From Sphingopyxis sp. (GTDB lineage Bacteria > Pseudomonadota > Alphaproteobacteria > Sphingomonadales > Sphingomonadaceae), in contig NZ_JAEMQX010000005.1 of the NCBI RefSeq assembly GCF_016463645.1, positions 28,988-92,987 of the forward strand: a DNA stretch of 64,000 bases, given 5' to 3'. The notes below the pieces were generated by a model. The model saw nothing but the letters and a program-made list of their open reading frames with translations. It had not been told where the DNA came from and searched no databases. A program made the translations under genes and the position numbers. Positions 53,318 through 63,650 of the stretch are shown here, one piece after another. Position 1 is the first letter of the stretch; every line of letters starts with the position of its first letter.

Positions 53318-53803
53318 ATGGATCGTATCGAAACCGAAGCATCGGGCGGCTGCCAGTGCGGCGCGGTTCGCTGGCATGTCAGCGCCGTGCTCGACACCTC
53401 GCATATCTGCCATTGCCGCATGTGCCAGAAGGCGGCGGGCAATTTCTTCATCGCGTTGATCGGCATACCCCGCGACGCGATCGTCTGGACGCGCGGCGCG
53501 CCGACATGGTTCAAAAGCTCCGACCAGGCGGCGCGCGGTTTCTGCCGGACCTGCGGGACGCCGCTCGCCTATGATTATTTCGAGAGCAGGCACATCAACC
53601 TGACGACGGGATCGTTCGACGATCCCTCGCAATTCCCGCCGCAGGTCCAGTTCGGCCTCGAAGGACAGCTATCGCTGTTCGAGGATCTGCCGATCAAGGG
53701 CGAGGGCACCACCGAGGAAGTGATGAGCGATCTCGTGGGCGCGATCAAGGCGAGCAACCACCAGCACCCCGACCATGACACGGAAGCCTGGCCGGAGAGC
53801 TGA
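53318..53803 (+). CDS. GFA/CENP-V-family zinc protein
   Basis: A 161-residue cytoplasmic protein with the GFA zinc ligands: GGCQCGAVRW, CHCRMCQKAAG and GFCRTCGTPLAY. The family is named for glutathione-dependent formaldehyde activation, but many members have no known substrate. GAGGAG precedes the ATG. It is monocistronic and converges on ahpF with a 15-base gap. Confidence 0.9.
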   Translation: MDRIETEASGGCQCGAVRWHVSAVLDTSHICHCRMCQKAAGNFFIALIGIPRDAIVWTRGAPTWFKSSDQAARGFCRTCGTPLAYDYFESRHINLTTGSFDDPSQFPPQVQFGLEGQLSLFEDLPIKGEGTTEEVMSDLVGAIKASNHQHPDHDTEAWPES

Positions 53804-53818
53804 GTAGCGCCGGGCGCG

Positions 53819-55381
53819 TCAGGCTCCCGAACGGATCAGGTGGTCGAAGGCCGAGAGCGACGCCTTCGATCCCTCCCCCATCGCGATCACGATCTGCTTG
53901 TAGGGCACCGTCGTGACGTCGCCCGCGGCGAAGATGCCGGGCTGGCTCGTCGCGCCGCGCGCATCGACCTCGATCTCGCCGCGATCGCTGAGCGCCACCG
54001 TATCGCCGAGCCATTCGGTGTTCGGGATCAGGCCGATCTGGACGAAAATGCCTTCGAGCTCGACGAGATGCTCCTCGTCCCTGTTGCGGTCGCGATAGCG
54101 CAGCCCGACAACCTTCTCGCCATTGCCGAGCACTTCGGTCGTCAGCGCCGAGGTGATCACCGTGACATTCGGCAGGCTGTGCAGCTTCGTCTGCAGGACC
54201 GCGTCGGCGCGAAGCTGGTTGTCGAACTCGATCAGCGTCACATGCGCGACGAGCCCGGCAAGATCGATCGCGGCCTCGACGCCCGAATTGCCGCCGCCGA
54301 TCACCGCGACGCGCTTGCCCTTGAACAGCGGGCCGTCGCAATGCGGGCAATACGCCACGCCCTTGTTGCGATATTCGGCCTCGCCGGGAACGCCCATCTG
54401 GCGCCAGCGCGCGCCGGTCGACAGGATCACCGTCTTGCCCTTCACGCTCGCGCCGCTCTTCAGTTTCACTTCGTGCAGGCCGTTCGCGCCGCCGGGGATC
54501 AGCTCGGCGGCTTCCTGCACATTCATGACGTCGACGTCATAATCCTTCACATGCGCCTCGAGCTGCGCCGCGAGCTTCGGGCCTTCGGTGTGCTGGACCG
54601 AGACGAAATTCTCGATCCCCAGCGTGTCGAGCACCTGCCCGCCGAAACGCTCGGCGACGACGCCGGTACGGATACCCTTGCGCGCCGCGTAGATCGCGGC
54701 CGCCGCGCCGCCGGGACCGCCGCCGACGACGAGCACGTCGAACGGCTCTTTCGCGGCGATCTTCTCGGCCGCGCGCCGGGTGGCGCCGGTGTCGAGCTTG
54801 GCGACGATCTGCGCGAGGTCCATGCGGCCCTGCCCGAAGGGTTCGCCGTTCAGGAACACGGCGGGAACCGCCATCACCTTGCGGCGCTCGACCTCGTCCT
54901 GGAACAGCGCGCCGTCGATCGCGGTGTGGCGGATGTTCGGATTGAGCGCCGCCATGATGTTGAGCGCCTGCACGACGTCGGGGCAATTCTGGCACGAGAG
55001 CGAGAAGAAGGTTTCGAAGACGAAGTCGCCGTCGAGCCCTCGAACCGCATCGAGCAATTCGGCGTCTTCCTTCGGCGGATGGCCGCCGACATGGAGCAAA
55101 GCGAGGATCAGCGAGGTGAATTCATGCCCCATCGGCAGGCCCGCGAACATCGCCTCGGCGCGCCCCTCGTCGCCCCGGATCGCGAAGGACGGACGGCGGG
55201 CATCGTCGCCGTCGAAACGCGCGGTGACGAGGTCCGACTGCGCCGCGACTTCCTCGACCAGCGCGCGCATCTCAGCCGATTTGGGCGAGGCATCGAGGCT
55301 CGCGACCAGCTCGATCGGCCGGCGCAGATTGCCGAGATAGGATTTGAGCTGGGCGGTCGTGTTGGCGTCGAGCATCGGCAT
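53819..55381 (-). CDS. ahpF: Alkyl hydroperoxide reductase subunit F
   Basis: A 520-residue FAD/NADH disulfide reductase that recycles AhpC. The N-terminal tandem thioredoxin-like domain (about 1-200) carries the SCQNC CxxC; the FAD motif [18 protein letters not shown] is near 217; the second redox pair is YCPHCDG; NADH motif [16 protein letters not shown]. Length matches the family. It follows ahpC by 123 bases with a hairpin between. Confidence 0.95.
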   Translation of the reverse strand: MPMLDANTTAQLKSYLGNLRRPIELVASLDASPKSAEMRALVEEVAAQSDLVTARFDGDDARRPSFAIRGDEGRAEAMFAGLPMGHEFTSLILALLHVGGHPPKEDAELLDAVRGLDGDFVFETFFSLSCQNCPDVVQALNIMAALNPNIRHTAIDGALFQDEVERRKVMAVPAVFLNGEPFGQGRMDLAQIVAKLDTGATRRAAEKIAAKEPFDVLVVGGGPGGAAAAIYAARKGIRTGVVAERFGGQVLDTLGIENFVSVQHTEGPKLAAQLEAHVKDYDVDVMNVQEAAELIPGGANGLHEVKLKSGASVKGKTVILSTGARWRQMGVPGEAEYRNKGVAYCPHCDGPLFKGKRVAVIGGGNSGVEAAIDLAGLVAHVTLIEFDNQLRADAVLQTKLHSLPNVTVITSALTTEVLGNGEKVVGLRYRDRNRDEEHLVELEGIFVQIGLIPNTEWLGDTVALSDRGEIEVDARGATSQPGIFAAGDVTTVPYKQIVIAMGEGSKASLSAFDHLIRSGA

Positions 55382-55459
55382 GGGGAGAGCCTTTCGGACA
55401 AGAGCAAGGGTTCGCCGCGAAGAACGGCGTCAGACATTCTTATGTTTTCGAGGGTGCAA

Positions 55460-55490
55460 GGGACCGGGCGAACGCCGCCCGCCCGGTCCC
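55460..55490 (-). other. Hairpin between ahpC and ahpF
   Basis: GGGACCGGGC (55460-55469) pairs with GCCCGGTCCC (55481-55490), loop 11 bases, 14 bases downstream of the ahpC stop. No T run of note. Probably lowers ahpF relative to ahpC by partial termination or mRNA processing. Confidence 0.6.
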
Positions 55491-55504
55491 GCGAATCGGT
55501 CGGC

Positions 55505-56068
55505 TCAGATCTTGCCGACGAGTTCGATCGAGGGAGCGAGCGTTTCGGCGCCTTCTTCCCACTTCGCCGGGCAGACCTGACCGGGGTTGGCGCGGACATA
55601 GACCGCGGCCTTGATCTTGCGGACGAGTTCCTCGGCATTGCGGCCGACGCCTTCGCTGGTGATTTCCATCACCTGGATCACGCCGTCGGGGTCGACGACG
55701 AAGGTCGCCCGGTCGGCGAGGCCCGAATCCTCACGCAGCACGCCGAAATTGTTGGCGAGAACGTGGTTCTGGTCGCCCAGCATGTGATAGTTGATCTTGC
55801 CGATCGCCGGCGAGCTGTCGTGCCAGGCCTTGTGGCTGAAATGCGTGTCGGTCGACACCGAATAGACTTCGACGCCGAGGCCCTGAAGCGCCTGATACTG
55901 GTCGGCGAGATCTTCGAGCTCGGTCGGGCAGACGAAGGTGAAGTCGGCCGGATAGAAGAAGAAAACCGCCCACTTGCCTTTGGTATCGGCATCCGTCACG
56001 GGGACGAACTTGCCCTGGTGGTACGAGGTGGCGTTGAACGGCTTGATCGAGCTTCCGATGATACCCAT
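55505..56068 (-). CDS. ahpC: Alkyl hydroperoxide reductase subunit C (peroxiredoxin)
   Basis: A 187-residue 2-Cys peroxiredoxin, the same length as E. coli AhpC. The peroxidatic Cys47 is in DFTFVCPTE and the resolving Cys166 in GQVCPAKW. It reduces organic peroxides and H2O2, with AhpF as reductant. ATG 56068 is the canonical start ([11 protein letters not shown]); an upstream extension is not family-like. No recognisable OxyR gene is adjacent. Confidence 0.97.
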   Translation of the reverse strand: MGIIGSSIKPFNATSYHQGKFVPVTDADTKGKWAVFFFYPADFTFVCPTELEDLADQYQALQGLGVEVYSVSTDTHFSHKAWHDSSPAIGKINYHMLGDQNHVLANNFGVLREDSGLADRATFVVDPDGVIQVMEITSEGVGRNAEELVRKIKAAVYVRANPGQVCPAKWEEGAETLAPSIELVGKI

Positions 56069-56213
56069 GGGAGAGTGTTTCCTTTGATTGCTGCACTGCA
56101 AAATGATTTGCAGGCCGCCAGCTATAAGGACGGACGCGCGCACTCAACCCCAATTTTCCGGGCACACTTATCGGTGAAATCGATTAAACGCCCATGTTCG
56201 CGCAAAACGGCGA

Positions 56214-56507
56214 TCAGCGGCAGATATCCTTCATCCCCGCGAGCAAGTCGATCACTTCGCTGTCGAAATCGTCGGGCGCTCCGGGCGTGATCTTGCGAAA
56301 ACGGCGCGCGCAATAGGCGGCACGCGGGCCGAGGTCGGGCACGTCGCGAAATTTCAGCGCGGTACCCGACGTCCCGCCGACAAGGTCGGGCATGTCGGTC
56401 CACACGGTGCGCACCGTGAAGACGGCGCCCGGGCGCACCTCGGGCGGGTAACGCTCGTGCCGGCTGATGCACAGCGCCAGGTCATCCACTCGCCAATCGT
56501 CCGTCAT
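56214..56507 (-). CDS. Hypothetical protein (97 aa)
   Basis: An unrecognised small, soluble-looking protein starting MTDDWRVDDLALCI and containing three Cys/His-rich spots (ALCISRHE, AAYCARRF, DICR). GAGG six bases before ATG 56507 supports the start; an ATG at 56519 would add four residues. It reads in the same direction as ahpC/ahpF but lies upstream of them with 145 bases between. No domain named. Confidence 0.6.
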   Translation of the reverse strand: MTDDWRVDDLALCISRHERYPPEVRPGAVFTVRTVWTDMPDLVGGTSGTALKFRDVPDLGPRAAYCARRFRKITPGAPDDFDSEVIDLLAGMKDICR

Positions 56508-56548
56508 AATCAACCTCATGGTTGTTACGCAGCGTTGGGCGGAGGCTA

Positions 56549-57295
56549 TCACATAAGCGTCTTGGTGCGAAGCGCCCGATCGCGCGTGATGACGGGCGCG
56601 ACGGCAAGCCCCGCGATCCCCTCGCTCGGCGTCAGGCCGAAGACGTGGCGAAACACGCGCGACAGATGCGCGGTATCGGCGAAGCCCGCATCCATCGCCG
56701 CAGTGCGGACAAGCGCGCCGCCCGCCATCTGCTGCGTCGCATATTGCAATGCCGACCACAGCTTGAACTCGCGAAAGCCCTGCCCCGTCGCCCGCCGGAA
56801 AGTGCGCAGCGCCTGCGTCCGCTCCATGCCGAGCCGACGCGCCAACTCGTCCTGCGGCATCCGCCACATCGGATCGCCATGGATCGCGCGGACCACCGCC
56901 GCCATATCGGGGGGCAGCGCCCGCGCGCGCGGCGGTGCGAGCCGATCGCGCAGTTCGGCGACCGCCGACGCATCGCCATCGAGCGCCTCGCGCGCGATAT
57001 GCGCCAACACACCTTCGAGCGTCACGGCAAGCGGTGCATCGAACGGAAACGCCAGCCCGTTGAGATAAAGCACGTCGGCGCCGCGTTCTGCGAGCGCGAC
57101 CCCGTGAATCACGCCCGGCCGGACGACAAGCACGTCGCCCTCGACACAAACGCGGCCGCGCTCGAGCCGTAGCGGGCCCGACCGGCCGCCGAGGACCGCC
57201 GTCACCAGATTGGCATGCGGCGCGAGCGCGCGCGTCCCCACCGGAAAACAGCTGGCAAGGAAGGGCGCGACCGGGTCAGGCATGCCGGCGATCAT
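56549..57295 (-). CDS. AraC-family transcriptional regulator
   Basis: A 248-residue regulator. The N-terminal cupin-like sensing part (about 15-110, VRPGVIHGVALAE) is followed by a double HTH at about 150-240 (MPQDELARRLGMERTQALRTFRRATGQGFREFKL; TAAMDAGFADTAHLSRVFRHVFGLTPSE). Its start overlaps the stop of the NTF2-like gene by four bases, so the two are one unit. Confidence 0.88.
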   Translation of the reverse strand: MIAGMPDPVAPFLASCFPVGTRALAPHANLVTAVLGGRSGPLRLERGRVCVEGDVLVVRPGVIHGVALAERGADVLYLNGLAFPFDAPLAVTLEGVLAHIAREALDGDASAVAELRDRLAPPRARALPPDMAAVVRAIHGDPMWRMPQDELARRLGMERTQALRTFRRATGQGFREFKLWSALQYATQQMAGGALVRTAAMDAGFADTAHLSRVFRHVFGLTPSEGIAGLAVAPVITRDRALRTKTLM

Positions 57296-57768
57296 TCACC
57301 CGCCGGGACCCGCGCGCAAGGAGAGCGGCGGCGCATCTGTCGCGCGATCCCGGCCCGCGCGAAGGCCGCCTCCATCCGCGCGATATCGGGATAGACATGT
57401 TTGCTCACGACCTCGCCGCCGGCGTTGACCCGGATAACGTCGAGCATGCCGACATGCGCGACAAAGGCGGTGCCGTCCGGCATCGCGAGCGTCAGGACCA
57501 TCGCCCAGTCGAAGGTCCAGTAATCGCGGCCGAAGATCCTTTTCCCCATGATCATGGAAAAATCATAGGTCGCGAACAGCTGCCGGCAATGCGCGCGCAG
57601 CGCCTCGCGCCCTTCGACTGCGGGCGATCCGTCGTGAAGACGGAAAATGGTATCGGCGGAATGCAACGACGCGATCAGGTCGACGTCCTTCGTTTCCCAG
57701 CCCACATGATAGCGGTCGAACAGCGCCTCGGTCGGCAGCGCCCGTTCGGGTTCGGCGATGGCGTGCAT
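57292..57768 (-). CDS. NTF2-like/SnoaL-type protein
   Basis: A 158-residue alpha+beta barrel protein (LFDRYHVGWETKDVDLIASLHSADTIFRLHD, ALRAHCRQLFATYDF, FDWAMVLTLAMPDGTAFVAHVGMLDVIRV). The family binds small hydrophobic ligands or catalyses isomerisations; no specific function is readable. Coupled to the AraC gene; perhaps that regulator's target or effector-modifying enzyme. Confidence 0.78.
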   Translation of the reverse strand: MHAIAEPERALPTEALFDRYHVGWETKDVDLIASLHSADTIFRLHDGSPAVEGREALRAHCRQLFATYDFSMIMGKRIFGRDYWTFDWAMVLTLAMPDGTAFVAHVGMLDVIRVNAGGEVVSKHVYPDIARMEAAFARAGIARQMRRRSPCARVPAGE

Positions 57769-57893
57769 GATCTTTCTCCTTGTCCGTCACGACGCATTCT
57801 AGTGGCGCGCCGGCCGGTCGCGTTGAACAAACGTGCATTGCGCGGCGACGCGATTTCGGCTGTGGAGGCGCATCGGATTCGAAAAGGCGCGCC

Positions 57894-59072
57894 ATGACCC
57901 CCACCGCAAAAATCCTCCTCCTCGGTTCGGGCGAGCTTGGCCGCGAGTTCGCGATTTCAGCGAAGCGCCTCGGCTGCCACGTCGTCGCGTGCGACAGCTA
58001 TGCCGGCGCCCCCGCGATGCAGGTCGCCGACGAATATGAGGTTTTTTCGATGCTCGACGGTGATGCGCTCCGCGCCGCGATCGAAAGGCACCGTCCCGAC
58101 CATATCGTTCCCGAGGTCGAGGCGATCCGCACCGAAATCCTCGCCGAGGTCGAGGCCGGAGGCTTCCATGTCGTGCCCTCGGCGCGCGCGGCGCAGCTGA
58201 CGATGAACCGCGACGCGATCCGCGACCTCGCCGCGAGCGAGCTTGGCCTCAAAACCTCGACCTTCGAATATGCAACCACCCGCGAAGAACTCGCGGCCGC
58301 CTCCGCACGCATCGGCTTTCCGCTCGTCGTGAAGCCCGTCATGTCCTCCTCAGGGAAGGGGCAGAGCACGGTGAAGAACGCCGCCGGCGTCGACGCCGCG
58401 TGGGACTATGCCGCCGCCGGGATGCGCGGCGACCGGCTGCGCGTGATCGCCGAGGCGTTCATCGACTTCGACTACGAGATCACGTTGCTCACCGTCCGTC
58501 ACAAGGATGGTGTGAGCTTCTGCCCCCCGATCGGCCATCGGCAGGAACGCGGCGACTATCGCGAAAGCTGGCAGCCCGCGGCGATGTCGGATGCGGCGCT
58601 GGCAGCGGCGCAGGATATGGCGACCAAGGTCGTCGATGCGCTCGGCGGCCACGGCATCTTCGGCGTCGAATTTTTCGTGAAGGGCGACGAGGTGATCTTT
58701 TCCGAACTCTCGCCGCGCCCGCACGACACCGGCATGGTCACCTTGATCTCGCAATCGCTCTCCGAATTCGACCTCCACGCGCGCGCGATCCTCGGCCTAC
58801 CGATCCCCGCGATCGCGGTCCCCGACGCGAGCGCCAGCGCCGTGCTTCTCGCCGACCGCGACGCGGCCGATTTCGCGATAACGGGACTCGCCGACGCGCT
58901 CACGCAGCCGAACGCCGCAACCGCGGTCGATGCGCGCATCTTCGGCAAACCCGTCACGCGCCCCTATCGCCGTATGGGCGTTGCGCTCGCCAAGGTTGCG
59001 GGCGGCACCACCGACGACGCGCGAACAGCAGCAGTCGACGCGGCATCGAAGCTCATCATCGACTATCGATGA
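57894..59072 (+). CDS. purT: Formate-dependent phosphoribosylglycinamide formyltransferase
   Basis: A 392-residue ATP-grasp enzyme, the same length as E. coli PurT, making formyl-GAR from GAR, formate and ATP in purine synthesis. [19 protein letters not shown] at about 8-26, the GAR-binding [20 protein letters not shown], the Gly-rich SSSGKGQS loop and [16 protein letters not shown] near 280 are all present. ATG 57894 is used rather than the longer frame. It is divergent from the NTF2/AraC unit. Confidence 0.95.
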   Translation: MTPTAKILLLGSGELGREFAISAKRLGCHVVACDSYAGAPAMQVADEYEVFSMLDGDALRAAIERHRPDHIVPEVEAIRTEILAEVEAGGFHVVPSARAAQLTMNRDAIRDLAASELGLKTSTFEYATTREELAAASARIGFPLVVKPVMSSSGKGQSTVKNAAGVDAAWDYAAAGMRGDRLRVIAEAFIDFDYEITLLTVRHKDGVSFCPPIGHRQERGDYRESWQPAAMSDAALAAAQDMATKVVDALGGHGIFGVEFFVKGDEVIFSELSPRPHDTGMVTLISQSLSEFDLHARAILGLPIPAIAVPDASASAVLLADRDAADFAITGLADALTQPNAATAVDARIFGKPVTRPYRRMGVALAKVAGGTTDDARTAAVDAASKLIIDYR

Positions 59073-59213
59073 ACCGCGCGGTCCGCCACAGCTCGGCAAG
59101 GACGCGACCATGTCGACCTGCCGGCGATCACGCCCTACACCGGGCAGGGGCATGCTCCATCGTGACCCGCCGCCGCTCACGCGGCCCAATATGGCTGGCA
59201 AGGAGACCCTTGG

Positions 59214-60284
59214 ATGATGCGTGCCCTGTTCTTGTCCATCCTCGCGCTGCTGGCGGCTCCGGCGTCGGCGCAGGAATTGGAAGATTTCGCGTCGGGCTGT
59301 GCCGACGACAGTGGGGGTGATCGCTGCTCCGACGCCGCGGTCAGGGCTTGGCACGATCGTTACGGCCTTCGTCCCGTGGAAACGATGGCCGCCGACGGCA
59401 CTATGGTGCGCCGGATGCTCTATGTCGATGGCTATGGCCTCGACGTGCTCGCAATCAGTGCCATCCGCGCGAAGGGCGCGCCGCCAGTCATCGAGATACG
59501 CCGAGCGCGGGATAAGGGTGGCGCGCAACCGACGACATGGACGCGCCCGATCCCCGAGAAAGCGTGGGACCGCATTCTAAGCGACGCCGCCACCGCGCAT
59601 CGCCGCCTCGCGCCCGAAACCAAGGCAGGCGACGACGCCGCGATCTGTCTGCACGCTTGGGTGTCGCGCTTCGAAAGCGGCGATCCGCGCCGGCTCGCAT
59701 CCTTTGTCGTCGGCCAGTTGTGGCTCGACCCCGAAAGCCGCGCCATGACCGCGTCAGCTTGCGAAGGCAGCCCGACCGAGCGCTTCGGGACGACACTGGC
59801 CGAGGTGGCAGCCGGCACCTTCGGCGAATGTTCGTCGCTCGACGCCGACCGCATGCGCAACGGCATCGCGCTGATCGAGGCCTGCATGGGCCTTCGCGGG
59901 GACACTCTCGCCGCAGGGCATGTCATGAGCATCTACCGCGACCTTTATCCCCTGATCTTCCGCGCGGAAGAAGAGGGAAAGAGCTGGCCCGACCTGCTGC
60001 GCGCCGATTTCCGCCTGGCTTCGCAGGGCCTCAAGGAAGGCGAGCAGGCCGATTGGGGCGAACTGCGGGCCCTGTTCGCCAAAGCCGACAATGTCTATTT
60101 CGAAGTCGAGGAGGCCACCGGTCTCGATGCCGACAGGGTGGAAATGACAGCGACCTTCCATTGGGCCGATCACGGCGCCGGCACAGGTGCGGAAAAACCC
60201 GAGCGTCATGCGAGAAAGCTTCAGATGATGTGGGTACGGCAGACCGGGGACTGGGTGGTCGACCAGATAAAGCTGGCCGATTGA
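59214..60284 (+). CDS. Exported protein of unknown function
   Basis: A 356-residue protein with a signal peptide 1-19 (MMRALFLSILALLAAPASA). Four Cys in two early and two middle positions (SGCADD, DRCSD, ICLHAW, ACMGL) suggest periplasmic disulfides. AAGGAG precedes the ATG by nine bases. I do not recognise a family. It ends 55 bases before polA, in the same direction, and is likely transcribed from its own promoter. Confidence 0.75.
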   Translation: MMRALFLSILALLAAPASAQELEDFASGCADDSGGDRCSDAAVRAWHDRYGLRPVETMAADGTMVRRMLYVDGYGLDVLAISAIRAKGAPPVIEIRRARDKGGAQPTTWTRPIPEKAWDRILSDAATAHRRLAPETKAGDDAAICLHAWVSRFESGDPRRLASFVVGQLWLDPESRAMTASACEGSPTERFGTTLAEVAAGTFGECSSLDADRMRNGIALIEACMGLRGDTLAAGHVMSIYRDLYPLIFRAEEEGKSWPDLLRADFRLASQGLKEGEQADWGELRALFAKADNVYFEVEEATGLDADRVEMTATFHWADHGAGTGAEKPERHARKLQMMWVRQTGDWVVDQIKLAD

Positions 60285-60339
60285 TCCGATCTGCACCCGG
60301 CGCTCGCTCAGGCGGAAATGCCCTGCTACACCCCGCGCC

Positions 60340-63150
60340 ATGTCCGAAAAGAATCATCTCTATCTGGTCGATGGCTCCAGCTACATCTTCCGCGCCTATC
60401 ACCGCCTGCCGCCGCTGACGAACCCCAAGGGGGTGCCCGTTGGCGCGGTCTATGGCTACACGACGATGCTGTGGAAGCTGGCGAAGGACCTGCACGACGC
60501 CGACGGGCCGACGCACCTCGCGGTGATCCTCGATCATTCGAGCCAGTCGTTCCGCAACGAGATTTACGACCAGTACAAGGCGAACCGCCCCGAACCGCCC
60601 GAGGATCTGCGCCCGCAATTCCCTCTCATCCGCGACGCGACGCGCGCTTTCTCGCTGCCGTGCATCGAGATGGAGGGTTTCGAGGCCGACGACCTGATCG
60701 CCTCTTATGCCGAAGCCGCGGTGCGCGAGGGCTGGGACGTCACGATCGTCAGTAGCGACAAGGATCTGATGCAGCTGATCCGCGAGCCCGCCGACGGCCC
60801 GCACGTCGACATGCTCGACACGATGAAGAATGTCCGCCTCGGATTGGAAGCGGTGAACGAGAAGTTCGGCGTTGCGCCCGATCTGGTCGGCGATGTGCTC
60901 GCACTGATGGGCGACAGCGTCGACAATGTCCCCGGCGTGCGCGGTGTGGGTCCGAAAACCGCGACCAAGCTGATCCAGGAATATGGCAACCTCGCCGCCG
61001 CGCTCGACGGTGCCGCGACCATGAAGGCGTCGAAGCTCCGCGACAACCTCATCGAGCATCGCGGGATGGCCGAACTGTCGCGCATCCTCGTCGATCTGAA
61101 GCGCGACTGTCCGCTGCCCGACGCGCTCGACGACCTGAAGCTCGGCGCGATTCCGCCGCTGCCGCTCAAGACCTTCCTCGACGAACATGGCTTCCGCTCG
61201 CTTTCGGCCAAGCTCGACCTCGGCGGCACGCCCGGCGGACCGCCGACGCTGCCGCGCGCGACCGCCGCGCCGGCCGCACCCGCCAGCGGCCCTTCGACCC
61301 CGACCTTGCCGCCGATGCCGGCGATCGACCGCGCGCTCTATGAGACGGTGACGACGATCGAGGCGCTCGATCGCTGGATCGAGGCCGCGCGCGCGGCACA
61401 TGTCGTCGCGATCGACACCGAAACCGCGACGCTCGACAGCGTTACCGGCGAGCTTGTCGGGGTCAGCCTGTCGACCGGCCCCGGCCGGGCCTGCTACATC
61501 CCGCTCGGCCATGGCGGTACCGACATGTTCGCCGAAAAGCCCGAGCAGGTGCCGCTCGCCGACGCGATCGGGCGGCTGCACGCACTTTTCGCCGACGAGG
61601 CGGTGCTGAAGGTCGGGCACAATCTCAAATATGATATCGGCGTGCTCGCACAGCATGGCATCACCGTCGCGCCCTATGACGACACGCTGGTGATGAGTTT
61701 CGCGCTCGATGCAGGCAAGCATCAGCACGGGCTCGACGAACTGGCGAAGCTCCACCTCGACCATGTCTGCATCTCGTTCAAGGAAGTGTGCGGGACGGGC
61801 AAGTCGCAGATCAGCTTCGCCGAAGTGCCGCTCGACCGCGCGACGCAATATGCCGCCGAGGATGCCGAGGTCGCGTGGCGCCTCTGGAAGCTTCTGAAGC
61901 TCCGCCTCCCCGTCGAGGGCGGAACGCGCGTCTACGAGATGGTCGACCGCCCGCTCGCCGCCGTCGTCGAGGGAATGGAGCGCGCCGGCATCATGGTCGA
62001 CCGCGACTATCTCGCGCGCCTGTCGGGCGAATTCGCGAACGACATGCTGCGCATGGAGGGCGAAATTCACGAGGAGGCGGGGCAGCCCTTCGCGATCGGC
62101 AGCCCCAAGCAGCTCGGCGAGATCCTCTTCGACAAGATGGGCCTCAAGGGGGGACGCAAGGGCAAGTCGGGCGACTGGTCGACCGACCAGAGCGAGCTCG
62201 AGCGGCTCGAACGCGACGGCGTGTCCATCGCGCGCAAGATACTGGAATGGCGGCAGCTCGCGAAGCTGAAGTCGACCTATACCGACGCGCTGCAGCAACA
62301 GATCAACGCGAGGACCGGACGCGTCCACACCAGCTACAGCCTCGTCGGCGCGCAGACCGGACGGCTGTCGTCGACCGACCCGAACCTCCAGAATATCCCG
62401 ATCCGCACCGAGACCGGGCGCCAGATCCGCGACGCCTTCATCGCCGCGCCGGGGCATGTTCTGCTCGCCGCCGACTATAGCCAGATCGAGCTCCGCCTCG
62501 CGGCGCATATGGCCGACGTCCCCGAACTCAAGGAGGCTTTTGCCCGCGGCGACGACATTCATGCCGCGACCGCGATCGAATTGTTCGGCGAGGTCAACCG
62601 CGACACGCGCGGCAAGGCGAAGACGGTCAATTTCTCGATTCTCTACGGCATCTCGCGCTGGGGCCTCGCGGGCCGGCTCGAAGTGACGCCCGACGAGGCG
62701 CAGGCGCTGATCGCCCGTTATTTCGAGCGCTTTCCGGGGATCAGCGACTATATCACCGACACGCTCGAGAATGCACGGGCGAAGGGCTACACCGAGACGC
62801 TGTTCGGCCGCAAGACATGGTTCCCGCGCATCAAGGCGGCGAACCAGAACGAGCGCGCGGGCAGCGAACGCGCCGCGATCAACGCACCGATCCAGGGCAC
62901 CAGCGCCGACCTCATCAAGCGCGCGATGGCGCGGATGCCCAAAGCCCTCGAGGACGCCGGCCTCTCCGACGTCCGGATGCTGCTCCAGGTCCACGACGAG
63001 CTGGTGTTCGAGGCACCCGGGGACAAGGCGGCCGCGGCGGGCGAAGTGATCCGCACGGTGATGATGGGTGCGGCCGAGCCGGCGCTCCGATTGTCGGTCC
63101 CGCTCGAGGTCGAGGTGGGCACCGGCAGGAGCTGGGGCGAAGCGCATTGA
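60340..63150 (+). CDS. polA: DNA polymerase I
   Basis: A 936-residue three-domain polymerase. 5'-3' exonuclease at about 1-290 (LYLVDGSSYIFRAYH, GFEADDLIASYA); 3'-5' exonuclease about 340-520 with the DxE pair intact in IDTETATLD, so proofreading is likely active; polymerase about 560-936 with motif A (AADYSQIELR), motif B (RGKAKTVNFSILYGIS) and motif C (LQVHDELVFEAP). Length is normal. The stop overlaps a TTG start of the next gene. Confidence 0.97.
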   Translation: MSEKNHLYLVDGSSYIFRAYHRLPPLTNPKGVPVGAVYGYTTMLWKLAKDLHDADGPTHLAVILDHSSQSFRNEIYDQYKANRPEPPEDLRPQFPLIRDATRAFSLPCIEMEGFEADDLIASYAEAAVREGWDVTIVSSDKDLMQLIREPADGPHVDMLDTMKNVRLGLEAVNEKFGVAPDLVGDVLALMGDSVDNVPGVRGVGPKTATKLIQEYGNLAAALDGAATMKASKLRDNLIEHRGMAELSRILVDLKRDCPLPDALDDLKLGAIPPLPLKTFLDEHGFRSLSAKLDLGGTPGGPPTLPRATAAPAAPASGPSTPTLPPMPAIDRALYETVTTIEALDRWIEAARAAHVVAIDTETATLDSVTGELVGVSLSTGPGRACYIPLGHGGTDMFAEKPEQVPLADAIGRLHALFADEAVLKVGHNLKYDIGVLAQHGITVAPYDDTLVMSFALDAGKHQHGLDELAKLHLDHVCISFKEVCGTGKSQISFAEVPLDRATQYAAEDAEVAWRLWKLLKLRLPVEGGTRVYEMVDRPLAAVVEGMERAGIMVDRDYLARLSGEFANDMLRMEGEIHEEAGQPFAIGSPKQLGEILFDKMGLKGGRKGKSGDWSTDQSELERLERDGVSIARKILEWRQLAKLKSTYTDALQQQINARTGRVHTSYSLVGAQTGRLSSTDPNLQNIPIRTETGRQIRDAFIAAPGHVLLAADYSQIELRLAAHMADVPELKEAFARGDDIHAATAIELFGEVNRDTRGKAKTVNFSILYGISRWGLAGRLEVTPDEAQALIARYFERFPGISDYITDTLENARAKGYTETLFGRKTWFPRIKAANQNERAGSERAAINAPIQGTSADLIKRAMARMPKALEDAGLSDVRMLLQVHDELVFEAPGDKAAAAGEVIRTVMMGAAEPALRLSVPLEVEVGTGRSWGEAH

Positions 63151-63650
63151 TCGCCGCATTGCTGCTCGCCGCGGCGCTCGTCGCCGATCCGGTCGCCGCG
63201 CCGTCCGCCGCCGCACCGGCGGCCGCGCCCGCGCGCGCCGCCCCGATCGCCGACACCGATCTGCGCGAATTCGCGGCGATCGCAGGCCGCAAGGTCGTCG
63301 GCCGCGCGGTCGGCGGCCCCTATGCGAACGCCGACAAGGTGCTGCTGATCGCGCGCGACGACAAGGGCTATCCGGCCGTCGCCGCGAGCATGGGCTTTCC
63401 CGTGCGCCAGTCGCTTCCCGCGCCGCCCGCCACGACGCTGGCGGTCATCCGCGTCCACCAGCGCTACGAAACGACGATCCCGGGCCCGACCGCGGACGAC
63501 CTCGCCTTCGTCGCCGCGAACAGGCTGCCGCTGTTCGTCATCGGCGAATGGGCGCGCCCCGCGCCGATGTGGGAAGTCGCATGGGTCGACGACGCCGTCC
63601 GTTTCCGCACGATCGGCGAGGTCGGCGAGATCGGGCCCTGGCGGGACTGA
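63147..63650 (+). CDS. Exported protein of unknown function coupled to polA
   Basis: A 167-residue protein with an Ala-rich signal sequence (IAALLLAAALVADPVAAPSAAAP) and a mature region LREFAAIAGRKVVGRAVGGPYANADKVLLIARDD ... WEVAWVDDAVRFRTIGEVGEIGPW. The likely start is TTG 63147, overlapping the polA stop (TTGA); no in-frame ATG precedes the conserved-looking part. Family not recognised. Confidence 0.65.
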   Translation: MIAALLLAAALVADPVAAPSAAAPAAAPARAAPIADTDLREFAAIAGRKVVGRAVGGPYANADKVLLIARDDKGYPAVAASMGFPVRQSLPAPPATTLAVIRVHQRYETTIPGPTADDLAFVAANRLPLFVIGEWARPAPMWEVAWVDDAVRFRTIGEVGEIGPWRD

